Source of the DNA: Clostridia bacterium
Lineage (GTDB): Bacteria; Bacillota; Clostridia; TANB77; CAG-508
Direction of reading: 5' to 3'
Length of the DNA: 64,000 nt
NCBI GenBank assembly: GCA_017524665.1
Contig: JAFXVF010000013.1
Location: 124,001 to 188,000, forward strand
Each line of letters begins with the position of its first letter. The stretch's first letter is position 1. The notes under the pieces are model-generated. The model searched no databases. It saw only the letters and a list, made by a program, of their open reading frames with translations, and was not told where the DNA came from. A program made the translations under genes and the position numbers. This document shows positions 16,783 to 26,627 of this stretch, one piece after another.

Positions 16783-18451
16783 AAATCTTTCTTCTATGCT
16801 TTTTGCTATAAATTACAATTACAAGCATTATAATCACAGCAATTGAGCAAATTATTTTCAGTTGATTTGTCTCACCTCTTGGTTCTTGTATAGAGATTAG
16901 TGGAGGTAATATCTTTCCCGCTATTTTAATTACTTCTCCATCCTCATTTCTCTCAACGTCAAAACCTTCTTCTATAGTTTCACTTTCTATTGCGTCTTTT
17001 GTAAGAAATGTTTTATTTTTTGTTTTTATAATCATATCAGCTGGGTTATTTATATCTTCTACCTCTACTCCCGTTGCTATTGGTTTTTGTAATAATAGCT
17101 TTACAACAATATTTTTGTAGTTTCCATTTTCATCTTTTTCCATTTCTGGTTCAAATGTACTTGTCAAGTTGTCTCCTTTTTTTACCCACCCATATTGATT
17201 ATTTATTTTTTCTATTGAAATCATTCGCGCATTTTCATTATACCCAAGGCTATTTAGATTTCCTTCTGAGTCCTTATTTATTAAATGGTCAATTATTGTA
17301 ACTTCATCTATTTCTTCTGTTGTTATAATATTGAAACTGTATTCTAGTTCAAGCATTCCTCCATTTAATAATTCATCATCAATTTCTGCGGAAAAGGTAT
17401 TATTGTCCCACATTTTTGCATTATATGCATATATTATTTCTGTTACTAAAGTATCTGTTTTTACATGACTACTTGTAATTGTTTCAAAAATGTCTTCATT
17501 AAGAATTTTCTCTATATCTGCCTCATTAATTGCCATGGTTTCATCTGAATTTTCAAAAGATTCTTCATGTCCTTTAAGTTCGTTTTCTTTACCGTTTATA
17601 AATAATGTAATAAAGCTTCCTTCGGTTTTGTCTTTTACCATTTTTATTGTTTGATTTACATATGGTTCGTCGTTTGGATCTGGCATACCATCTGTGATTA
17701 AGAAAGTATATTTAGGGCATTCTCTTGCATTATTTTCTTCCCAAATCAAATCATTTGCTGCCTTTATGGCTTGAGCTGTTCCTGTGCTTCCATTTGTATA
17801 TTGGTTCATAATTTCTTCATGTATTATTGATATATTCTCTTCTGTACATTCTATTAACTTAATTCCTTTTATTGGTTTTGTAGAATAAAACAAGACACCT
17901 ATTCTGGCTCTATCGCCAAATTTTTCCTTTATTTGATCTATTAATGTTATCATACCATTCTTTAAGGCTCTTGATTTTGACGTATACCCATATTCTAGCA
18001 TAATTTCTTCTATGTATTTTTGTTTATATTTTGGAAGGTATTTGCCTATAATTTCTTGAGAATCTCCAAATGTATGTATAATTTCAGTAGTTGCAGCTTC
18101 CTGTGCTTCCTGCTCTATCTGTTTTTGCAATGTATATAAGGACTGATCAGAACTATGTCCTACAGGTTCAATCATTGAACCAGAAAAATCTAGTATAAAG
18201 CAAACATCAACATCTCCATTTGATATTTGTTCAGTCTCGATGCTTCCTATGTATGTTCTTGTGTCTAATCCAGCAAGCACATGTCCTTTTGATGATTTTA
18301 TTCGCATACTGTCTAATTGTTGATAAACTAAAATTTTATTGTTATCAAATGATATTACTCTTCCAAAATTACTTGCATATGAGATGTTACTATTAAATAA
18401 AAAAAGAAATGTAATAATAAAAACGCATAATATAAGTCGTATTTTTTTCAT
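16781..18451 (-). CDS. VWA domain surface protein
   Basis: 556 residues. N-terminal signal peptide (about 1-26, IRLILCVFIITFLFLFN). The VWA domain starts near residue 80 with VDVCFILDFSGSM, giving the MIDAS DxSGS motif, followed by the middle Thr element (TGTAQAI) and FLITDGMPDPN (final MIDAS Asp). A beta-rich region with LLNGGMLELEYSFNI follows, and a single C-terminal membrane helix (about 528-548) with a basic tail (SKKHRRKI). No LPxTG. It lies inside the prepilin-like block, so it may be an adhesive partner; VWA domains are common on pilus tips, but the link is inferred. Confidence 0.85.
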   Translation of the reverse strand: MKKIRLILCVFIITFLFLFNSNISYASNFGRVISFDNNKILVYQQLDSMRIKSSKGHVLAGLDTRTYIGSIETEQISNGDVDVCFILDFSGSMIEPVGHSSDQSLYTLQKQIEQEAQEAATTEIIHTFGDSQEIIGKYLPKYKQKYIEEIMLEYGYTSKSRALKNGMITLIDQIKEKFGDRARIGVLFYSTKPIKGIKLIECTEENISIIHEEIMNQYTNGSTGTAQAIKAANDLIWEENNARECPKYTFLITDGMPDPNDEPYVNQTIKMVKDKTEGSFITLFINGKENELKGHEESFENSDETMAINEADIEKILNEDIFETITSSHVKTDTLVTEIIYAYNAKMWDNNTFSAEIDDELLNGGMLELEYSFNIITTEEIDEVTIIDHLINKDSEGNLNSLGYNENARMISIEKINNQYGWVKKGDNLTSTFEPEMEKDENGNYKNIVVKLLLQKPIATGVEVEDINNPADMIIKTKNKTFLTKDAIESETIEEGFDVERNEDGEVIKIAGKILPPLISIQEPRGETNQLKIICSIAVIIMLVIVIYSKKHRRKI

Positions 18452-18529
18452 GTATATTTTACCCCCTTTTTTATTTCTTTAAGCTTTTTTCAACTAATTG
18501 CTTAATACTATTTTATATTTCAAAGTTAT

Positions 18530-18558
18530 AAATGCAAAGAGTTTATCTCTTTGCATTT
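18530..18558 (-). terminator. 12-bp hairpin
   Basis: AAATGCAAAGAG and CTCTTTGCATTT enclose a 5-base loop, at the 3' end of the truncated prepilin head at 18557-18632 and upstream of the VWA gene's promoter-side gap. Confidence 0.65.
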
Positions 18559-18632
18559 ATATATTTAGTAAAACAATAACTGTTATTACAAGAGCGGTTA
18601 AAATTATTCCGTTTTTTGTTTTGATATTTCAT
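18557..18632 (-). pseudogene. Second truncated prepilin head carrying a CGG site
   Basis: An ATG at 18632 with a strong GGAGAG ribosome-binding site. Skipping C of the in-frame CGG (18609-18611) gives a 24-residue peptide beginning MKYQNKKGIILTALVITVIV, a prepilin signal peptide with nothing behind it. Read conventionally it makes no prepilin sequence. The gene body appears deleted. It fills part of the 358-base gap 18452-18809. Confidence 0.55.
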
Positions 18633-18726
18633 TTGTACCACTCTCCTTGATTATTCTTTTGTTTAGTTTATTGTATATTTGAATTTTTAAGATGTCAATA
18701 TTTTTCAAATTAAATATATATTACAA

Positions 18727-18760
18727 AAAGGAGATAACTCATATCTAAGTTATCTCCTTT
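18727..18760. terminator. 13-bp hairpin, possibly bidirectional
   Basis: AAAGGAGATAACT and AGTTATCTCCTTT around an 8-base loop, flanked by A and T runs; downstream on the plus side is a CCGTCCCC-containing repeat unit (18766-18793). Confidence 0.65.
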
Positions 18761-18809
18761 AAATTGGGGTCAAGAGTCCGTCCCCGTTACCTCACATCTT
18801 TGTCTATGT

Positions 18810-19817
18810 CTATAATCCTAATTCGAATGGAACTTCATCTGTGCCTTCGCCTCTTATAATTTTAGCTTCTGTCGATAATGTGAAAACAGGGCGAATCCCG
18901 CCTGTATAATTATCGTATTCTGTCGTTCTATCATCTTTCACTGCCCATAATCTCCATACTTGTGTCTTACCTTCGTAGTCTGTTAGTGGTAAGCAAAAAT
19001 TGCATCGTCCATAGCTAGGCAAAAACATAGTTTGTCTGGAAGCATAAAGAAAATAGGCTCCATTTGTTTTATCACTGTATTTTAATGCATCAATTTTTGC
19101 AAGTCTTAATTGGTCTGTACGATAGTTATTGTCTGATTTGTAGAACTTTCCATTATAATCTTCCATGAATGTATATTCGTCACTTACTGTAAGCATTGCT
19201 GCAGTTTTTGCTTCCCCAGTTTGATTATCTGGATAATTTTTGTCTAAAGGGTTGCTTCCAACACATCTTGCATCTGTTGCTAATATTTCATTATTAGTTG
19301 TCTCTAAATATGCTTCTGCTTTTTCGTTTAATGTCAATATTGCTCTATTATATGAGCTCTCTGCTCTCTCTAGGCTATTTATTTCTCCAGTTAAATTAGG
19401 GGTAGAATCATTTTTCCCTATTGTCACTGTCTCGACAGGATTTACAGCTATTATTTGTAATCCGTATGTGCTGTCATTGTATAGTACTCTACATTTTATT
19501 GTTCCTCTGGCTGATGGATAATTTACATAGTATGGACTTTCTACAGTTCCATCTTCATTTACTTTTACTGTTAACTTGTACTTTGCTAAATCCGGATTAG
19601 CAACCATGTCCAATATATTAAGTGAATTTTGCATGGTTTCTTCTTCGTTTAATACTTTTTCATTCCATTTACTTACTGAATTTTCTGTTTTGCTAAATAA
19701 ATCTTCTTTGTTTGCAGTCATAGATATTACTGTTCCGCTTAAAATTAGTAATACTACTACAGTTATTACTAGTGCAATCAATGTAATACCATTTTTCGTT
19801 TTTTTAAAATTGTTCAT
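18810..19817 (-). CDS. Prepilin-like protein with C-terminal 'IRPVFTL' domain
   Basis: 335 residues. Leader KTKNG followed by ITLIALVITVVVLLILSGT, Ala at mature position 5. The shared TENSVSKWNEKVLNEE segment follows. The C-terminal domain contains FLPSYGRCNFCLPLTDYEG, QVWRLWAVKDDRT and GGIRPVFTLSTEAKI, a pattern seen in many secreted Firmicutes proteins of this size whose role is unknown. ATG with a GGGAG site. One of five full paralogues in tandem, separated by small hairpin repeats. Confidence 0.78.
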   Translation of the reverse strand: MNNFKKTKNGITLIALVITVVVLLILSGTVISMTANKEDLFSKTENSVSKWNEKVLNEEETMQNSLNILDMVANPDLAKYKLTVKVNEDGTVESPYYVNYPSARGTIKCRVLYNDSTYGLQIIAVNPVETVTIGKNDSTPNLTGEINSLERAESSYNRAILTLNEKAEAYLETTNNEILATDARCVGSNPLDKNYPDNQTGEAKTAAMLTVSDEYTFMEDYNGKFYKSDNNYRTDQLRLAKIDALKYSDKTNGAYFLYASRQTMFLPSYGRCNFCLPLTDYEGKTQVWRLWAVKDDRTTEYDNYTGGIRPVFTLSTEAKIIRGEGTDEVPFELGL

Positions 19818-19871
19818 CGGTATTCTTCTCCCTTTTCTTTTGTTTGCTTTATTTTATATTTTTATTTAAAT

Positions 19872-19899
19872 GAGGCAAAGAATCCGTCTCCAATGCCTC
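19872..19899. repeat. REP-like hairpin unit
   Basis: GAGGCA and TGCCTC enclose a loop with CCGTCTCC. Same family as units at 20923-20950, 22023-22050 and, degenerate, 18766-18793. Confidence 0.7.
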
Positions 19900-19928
19900 A
19901 CCCAAACAATCCACGTTTTTTATGTCAA

Positions 19929-20816
19929 TTAATAATATACGACAAGACTATAGTTTTTCCCATTTATTTCAACATCTACAAATTCCGTCTCCATTTGGCT
20001 ATTCCAATATCCGCGTTCACTATCCAATATTCTAATCCATCCATTGTAATAAAACGCTTGTGAATCTATATCTTCTATGGTTGATGGAAATTCAAAAGAT
20101 GTAGCATTAGCACAAGGTGTTGAATCGCCGAAATAACCAATATCAATATGTTTTATTCCTTCACATATTACAACTTTTGAGATGCGTTCAGTCAGTTCTT
20201 CGAATAGAACATCCCTTGCTGTGTAAAATATGTCATAAAAGGCTTCATCCTCATCAATTACATTTGGCATAAACAAATATCCCCATAAAGATGAGGCATA
20301 AATTCTGTTTTCTGGTAGTCCATCAGTACCTGATATTCTTAACTCACCATCGCTGTATAATTTAAACACTACACTTCCTTTAGCTTGCTCCAATTCTATA
20401 TCCTCTTCTGAAGTGAAAGTAAATTCAGGGTCTAGAGTGTACTCATGCTTCACTCCCTCATATTCACCTGAAAATTTATTATTGTTATAGCCAAATTCTT
20501 CTGCCAATTCTTTATCTTTAAAATACGGAGTAAACCATTGCTGTTCTCCATATTCGTTGTAAATTCCTCTAAACACTAATGCCATTATCCAATCTTTTTC
20601 TGGTTCACGTCCCATTTCTTCTAGATATTTAATATAATCAGTTAATACTATGTTTTCATTTTCTACTTTTGCATTCCATTTTTTCACCGAACTATTTGTT
20701 TTTTCAAACAAACTATCTTGCCCTAAACTAAGTGATATTGCAGTTCCTGCCAATATAAGCAGTGCTATAACTGTAATAACCAGTGCAATAAGTGTTATTC
20801 CTTTGTTATTGTTCAT
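19929..20816 (-). CDS. Prepilin-like protein
   Basis: 295 residues. MNNNKGITLIALVITVIALL signal peptide, then LAGTAISLSLGQDSLFEKTN and SSVKKWNAK. The body contains a strand-rich region and FEFPSTIEDIDSQAFYYNGW, reminiscent of BspA-type leucine-rich repeats, but only one unit is visible. The first ~47 codons and the 5' flank are almost identical at DNA level to those of the next paralogue (20958-21917), showing recent duplication or gene conversion, while the bodies are unrelated. AAGGAG site. Probably a secreted, helix-anchored surface protein. Confidence 0.77.
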   Translation of the reverse strand: MNNNKGITLIALVITVIALLILAGTAISLSLGQDSLFEKTNSSVKKWNAKVENENIVLTDYIKYLEEMGREPEKDWIMALVFRGIYNEYGEQQWFTPYFKDKELAEEFGYNNNKFSGEYEGVKHEYTLDPEFTFTSEEDIELEQAKGSVVFKLYSDGELRISGTDGLPENRIYASSLWGYLFMPNVIDEDEAFYDIFYTARDVLFEELTERISKVVICEGIKHIDIGYFGDSTPCANATSFEFPSTIEDIDSQAFYYNGWIRILDSERGYWNSQMETEFVDVEINGKNYSLVVYY

Positions 20817-20950
20817 ATAATTTTCTCCTTTGTTTTATTTCTTATGAAATTATACAAATACAATATTAAAAAATCAAGTATTTTGTCAAGAAAAGCCAAT
20901 TATGTTTGATTGAACAAAAAACGAGGCAAAGAGTCCGTCCCCATTGCCTC
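20687..20950. repeat. Direct repeat copy A (about 263 bp)
   Basis: Covers the 5' coding part of the prepilin-like gene 19929-20816, its ribosome-binding site and upstream flank, ending in a GAGGCAA/TTGCCTC hairpin. Nearly identical to 21788-22050, about 1.1 kb away. Confidence 0.88.
20923..20950. repeat. REP-like hairpin unit
   Basis: GAGGCAA and TTGCCTC with a 14-base loop containing GTCCGTCCCC. It is the most perfect of the units in this block. Confidence 0.75.
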
Positions 20951-20957
20951 ATTTTTT

Positions 20958-21917
20958 TTAAAACATCTTACTCATGCGAACATGATAGCAAGAATCCCCC
21001 GGTGTATTAGCCCCTGATATAAATCCCCCATTGTCTATCTGCATACAATCTTTCAGGCAACTAGTATAATTGACTATGTCAGTATGACTTGTAAAATCCG
21101 AACACCAATAACTGTCCATTCCAATACTATAACATTCTTCCTCTGTTATTCCTAGCTCTCCTACAAAAGCAGCCCATTCACCACTTGAAGGAACAAACCA
21201 GTTCTCTGAAAACTCATCATCTATGTTCCCCCAGATGTCTTCATAATCTGGTCCATGATTTTTTTCTCCATATGCTTCTGAATTCCACTTTGATATCATC
21301 GTAGCCGTATTATAATTGCCACTTCCAAAATTTTGCGAAGTAGCATCGATATCTGCTAGCATTAGTTCTCCGCTTGCTCCAGCATACCAGCAATATAGTT
21401 CTCCTGATTTCAAATCATTTAGTGACATTATATAAAATCTATCATTCCCTGTTCCAGTAGGCGTTAACACATCTTTAGTTCCTAAAAATCCTGAATATTT
21501 TTCTTGGCTTACATAATAGTCTCTTATTCCTGTTACAGTAGGAATAGTATAAGATACTGCTCCATACATATCAGTTCCAGTTCCTGTAGTTCCCAGTGCT
21601 AAATCTGCATAGATTATTCCATCTACAGTTCCATCTCCTTCTATATCTGCATAATAACCTACAAAGCTTGTTTCTTTTGATATTGTTGCTACTGGCGGCG
21701 GTGTGCTTCCAGTAATTATATTTAATAGACTCATTGCATCACTCAACGAATTCTCTTCTTCTCCAGCTTTTTTATTCCATCTTTCTACCGAACTATTTGT
21801 TTTTTCAAAAAGGCTATCTTGCCCTAAACTAAGTGATATTGCAGTTCCTGCCAATATAAGCAGTGCTATAACTGTAATAACCAGTGCAATAAGTGTTATT
21901 CCTTTGTTATTGTTCAT
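20958..21917 (-). CDS. Prepilin-like protein with C-terminal secreted domain
   Basis: 319 residues. N-terminal 47 residues match the previous paralogue (MNNNKGITLIALVITVIALL and following). The body holds a Gly/Thr-rich segment (ALGTTGTGTDMYGAV) and a compact domain with FYIMSLNDLKSGELYCWY, ENWFVPSSGEWAAFVGELG, DSYWCSDF and a C-terminal GDSCYHVRMSKMF. The VPSSGEW and WCS pattern recalls sulfatase-modifying/FGE-like or DUF1566-type surface domains; the assignment is tentative. ATG with GGAG upstream. It is the last member of the tandem set before the dnaJ gene. Confidence 0.77.
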   Translation of the reverse strand: MNNNKGITLIALVITVIALLILAGTAISLSLGQDSLFEKTNSSVERWNKKAGEEENSLSDAMSLLNIITGSTPPPVATISKETSFVGYYADIEGDGTVDGIIYADLALGTTGTGTDMYGAVSYTIPTVTGIRDYYVSQEKYSGFLGTKDVLTPTGTGNDRFYIMSLNDLKSGELYCWYAGASGELMLADIDATSQNFGSGNYNTATMISKWNSEAYGEKNHGPDYEDIWGNIDDEFSENWFVPSSGEWAAFVGELGITEEECYSIGMDSYWCSDFTSHTDIVNYTSCLKDCMQIDNGGFISGANTPGDSCYHVRMSKMF

Positions 21918-22050
21918 ATAATTTTCTCCTTTGTTTTATTTCTTATAAAATTATACAAATACAATATTAAAAAATCAAGTATTTTGTCAAGAAAAGCAAT
22001 TATGTTTGATTGAACAAAAAACGAAGCAAAGAGTCCATCCCCATTGCCTC
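21788..22050. repeat. Direct repeat copy B (about 263 bp)
   Basis: Second copy of the 5' gene end plus flank described at 20687-20950. The terminal hairpin has decayed slightly (GAAGCAA against TTGCCTC). Confidence 0.88.
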
Positions 22051-22098
22051 AGAAAAAAAAGAACACTTTAGATATATGAAGTGCTCTTTTTTATTTTA

Positions 22099-23262
22099 TT
22101 ATCCAAATAAACCTCTTTTTTTTACTGGAGGCTGTTCGTTCATCGTTTTCGCTAGTTCCATAAGAATCGCTCTTTGTTCTGATGTAAGTCTTTTTGGAGT
22201 TTGCACAACTACCGTGAAAATAAAGTCTCCTCTCCAGCTTCCATTAACATTTTTAAAGCCTTTGCTCTTAATTGTAAATTTTGTTCCGGTTTGTGTTCCC
22301 TCTGGAATTTTATATTTTTCCTTAGTTCCATCTACTAAAGGAATTTCAAGTTCAGCTCCAAGTGTAGCCTGTGTAAATGTAATTGGAATATCACAAAGCA
22401 CATGGTCTCCTTTTCTTGTGTAAATACTATGTCTTTTAATGTGAACAATTATATAAAGGTCTCCTTGTGGGCCTCCGTTTGTGCCAGATTCTCCTTGTCC
22501 TCTTAGTACAACAGTTTGTCCTTCAGCAACTCCTTCTGGAATTTTTACTGTTATTTTAACAGTTTTTCTTATTTTTCCTTTTCCTTTGCAATCTGGGCAA
22601 GGGTCTTTAATTATTTTTCCTCTTCCTCCACAGGCGCTACATGTTCTAGTCGTTTGCATTTGTCCAAGCATTGTTGACACAGTTTGAGTTACTTGACCTG
22701 TACCATGACATGTGCTACATGTTTCTGGATTTGTTCCTGGTTTACTACCCTTTCCGTGGCATGTTGTACATTCTTCATTTCTAGAAATACTAATCTCTTT
22801 TTGTACTCCTAAAAATGATTCTTCAAATGTTATATCTATATTTGTTTGAATGTTAGCTCCCTGTCTTGGTGCATTAGGATTACGTGTACTTCTTCCAGCT
22901 CCTCCTCCAAAGAATGATGAGAATATATCTCCAAATCCTCCAAGGTCACCGAAATCAAAGCCATTAAACCCTCCTGTATAAGAGTAATAGCCTCCACCTG
23001 TTCCTCCAGCTCCGCCGCCACCAAATCCTGATGGTCCATTAAATCCAAATTGGTCATACATCTGACGTTTCTGTTTATCTGAAAGCACCTCGTATGCTTC
23101 AGTTACTTCTTTAAATTTGGCTTCTGCTCCAGCTTTATCGTCTGGATTGGCATCTGGATGATATTTTTTTGCAAGTTTACGGTATGCGTGTTTTATCTCA
23201 TCATCTGTTGCTGATTTGCTTACACCTAAAACCTCATAATAATCTCTTTTGCTTTCTGCCAT
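22099..23262 (-). CDS. dnaJ: Chaperone protein DnaJ
   Basis: Hsp40 co-chaperone that stimulates DnaK. J domain at the N-terminus ([20 protein letters not shown], with the HPD tripeptide in [10 protein letters not shown]), Gly/Phe-rich linker (about 75-110), four CxxCxGxG zinc repeats ([32 protein letters not shown]) and the C-terminal substrate-binding domain. I use the ATG at 23262 with GGAGG five bases upstream; the frame is open five more codons to 23277. It is last in the hrcA-grpE-dnaK-dnaJ order, after a 237-base gap holding a structured repeat. Confidence 0.97.
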   Translation of the reverse strand: MAESKRDYYEVLGVSKSATDDEIKHAYRKLAKKYHPDANPDDKAGAEAKFKEVTEAYEVLSDKQKRQMYDQFGFNGPSGFGGGGAGGTGGGYYSYTGGFNGFDFGDLGGFGDIFSSFFGGGAGRSTRNPNAPRQGANIQTNIDITFEESFLGVQKEISISRNEECTTCHGKGSKPGTNPETCSTCHGTGQVTQTVSTMLGQMQTTRTCSACGGRGKIIKDPCPDCKGKGKIRKTVKITVKIPEGVAEGQTVVLRGQGESGTNGGPQGDLYIIVHIKRHSIYTRKGDHVLCDIPITFTQATLGAELEIPLVDGTKEKYKIPEGTQTGTKFTIKSKGFKNVNGSWRGDFIFTVVVQTPKRLTSEQRAILMELAKTMNEQPPVKKRGLFG

Positions 23263-23286
23263 GATTGCCTCCTGCATTTTACGTAG

Positions 23287-23494
23287 AAAATCCCTAAAAT
23301 AATAGTTTTTATCAAAAATGTTTCCGCTCCCGGGAGAGTCTATTTTCTAAGTGCTTCCCTCCTCCCACCGGTGCTGTAACAGTACTCCGTACTTAACAGC
23401 GCTCGGCGGTCCCCCCGAGCGGGTCGCTTTAGAAAATAGAAGCTCTCCCTCGCGCTACAACTGTTTAAGATTTAAACTATTATTTTAGGATTTT
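23287..23494. repeat. GC-rich long inverted repeat / candidate structured RNA between dnaK and dnaJ
   Basis: AT-rich terminal inverted repeats (23287-23310 and 23473-23494; AAACTATTATTTTAGG on one side) flank a second nested stem (TCTATTTTCTAA with TTAGAAAATAGA, extended by GGGAGAG/CTCTCCC) and an unusually GC-rich core with two more hairpins (CGCTCGG/CCGAGCG, and GCTGT..AGTAC/GTACT..ACAGC). No open reading frame is evident. It could be a MITE-like element or a small structured RNA or leader in the dnaK-dnaJ transcript. I do not recognise it as tmRNA, RNase P or SRP RNA. Confidence 0.7.
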
Positions 23495-23499
23495 ATATT

Positions 23500-25383
<1,884 letters not shown>

Positions 25384-25448
25384 TTATATATTTTTTTAAA
25401 ATTAATAACTAATTAATTATTTTTAACTTATATTAATTTTGCTTATAT

Positions 25449-25724
25449 CTACAGATGTAATGGATGACTTGTTATAAATGCAACAGTAATTGTAAAAATT
25501 AAAAATATTATACATAACAATATTTTATATTGATCCATTTGGCCTGTTTTTTTTCGGTTGTTGATAGCTTTTATTAAACATATAATTGATAATATCAAAA
25601 AAATTCCTGGTATTCCATATTGCCAGCACAAATCAAATATTTTAATAATTGGATTGACTCGAACTGGAACTAAATCGCTGCTTGACATTGAAGGATTTAA
25701 CATATTATTCATAATTTCATTCAT
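25449..25724 (-). CDS. Small membrane protein, unknown
   Basis: 91 residues from the ATG at 25724, chosen because GAGGTGAG lies just upstream (the frame is open ten codons further). Starts MNEIMNNMLNPSMSSSDLVP, then two hydrophobic helices (about 38-56 and 68-85) with a basic linker. It lies between grpE and dnaK, an unusual interruption of this operon. No family recognised. Confidence 0.7.
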   Translation of the reverse strand: MNEIMNNMLNPSMSSSDLVPVRVNPIIKIFDLCWQYGIPGIFLILSIICLIKAINNRKKTGQMDQYKILLCIIFLIFTITVAFITSHPLHL

Positions 25725-25800
25725 TTGTCTCACCTCATTTGCCACAACTATCACTGAGTGGCTTATTACTTTATTTTCTATTTAGTCGGTTTTTATGCTT

Positions 25801-26082
25801 TTAAAAAAATCTAATAAATAATAGCCCTATAAACGCAAAGATTATTATAACTGTAATAATTGAAAAGCCTATAAATATAAATATGTCTCTACCATCTACT
25901 TTTTCTTTTTTCCCTTTGCTTTTTAATATTGATTTTAGAAAAATAATTGCTATTATAGGAGAAATCACTGCAACTAGTAGCAATAAACCACTTGCAATAT
26001 TAGGAGTTTTATCAACCTTCTCAACAGGTATCTGACTTATAAAATTTCTGGCTTGTTCATCAATTAAGTTCCTATTAAGCAT
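25801..26082 (-). CDS. Small membrane protein, unknown
   Basis: 93 residues with two transmembrane helices (about 30-50 and 67-90) separated by a basic loop (KSKGKKEKVDGR). Topologically like its neighbour at 25449-25724, and possibly a pair with it. Nine bases downstream of grpE, so co-transcribed with the heat-shock genes; any role in stress response is conjecture. Confidence 0.7.
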   Translation of the reverse strand: MLNRNLIDEQARNFISQIPVEKVDKTPNIASGLLLLVAVISPIIAIIFLKSILKSKGKKEKVDGRDIFIFIGFSIITVIIIFAFIGLLFIRFF

Positions 26083-26091
26083 TTTTTTACC

Positions 26092-26616
26092 TTAATTTGC
26101 TACAACTACCATTGCATGACGTATTACTTTATTTCCTATTTTGTAGCCCTTTCTATACACTTCTTTTACTACTTTTTCGCCTAAGTTTTCGTCTACTACT
26201 GAGCTTACTGCTTCATGTAATTCTGGGTCAAAGGTTTGTCCAACTGCTTCTATTTCTTTTACATTATTTGCTGATAATACATCTTTAAATTGTTTTAAAA
26301 CAAGTTCTACTCCTTGTTTGTAGCTTTCATCTGCTGTTTCTGCATTAGCTGCATTTTCAAGGTTGTCTAATACTGGCAAAAGTGAACTTACTATATCACT
26401 TAAGATTGAGCCATATAAAAAGTCTCTTTCTTTACTGCTTCTTTTCTTATAATTTTCAAATTCTGCCATAAGTCTTTTTAGTCTATCATCTTTTTCTTCA
26501 AGCTCTTGTTTTAACTTTATTATTTCATCTGCTTTATCATTTAAATCTTTATTTTCGGCTTCTGCAGTTTGTTTGTTTTCCTCTTTTACCTCTTGTTCTT
26601 GCTTTTCTTCTTCCAT
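26092..26616 (-). CDS. grpE: Nucleotide exchange factor GrpE
   Basis: 174 residues. A charged N-terminal coiled coil (to about 55) leads into LKRLMAEFENYKKRSSKER, then the helical bundle and the beta-wing end (GQTFDPELHEAVSS, VVKEVYRKGYKIGNKVIRHA, VVVAN). GrpE exchanges ADP on DnaK. Start ATG at 26616 with AGGAGGATACC upstream, 12 bases after hrcA. Confidence 0.97.
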   Translation of the reverse strand: MEEEKQEQEVKEENKQTAEAENKDLNDKADEIIKLKQELEEKDDRLKRLMAEFENYKKRSSKERDFLYGSILSDIVSSLLPVLDNLENAANAETADESYKQGVELVLKQFKDVLSANNVKEIEAVGQTFDPELHEAVSSVVDENLGEKVVKEVYRKGYKIGNKVIRHAMVVVAN

Positions 26617-26627
26617 GGTATCCTCCT

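Noticed and set aside
23287-23494. Assignment as SRP RNA, 6S RNA or tmRNA
   Set aside because: The GC-rich hairpins are clear but I could not match the conserved loops of any of these RNAs.
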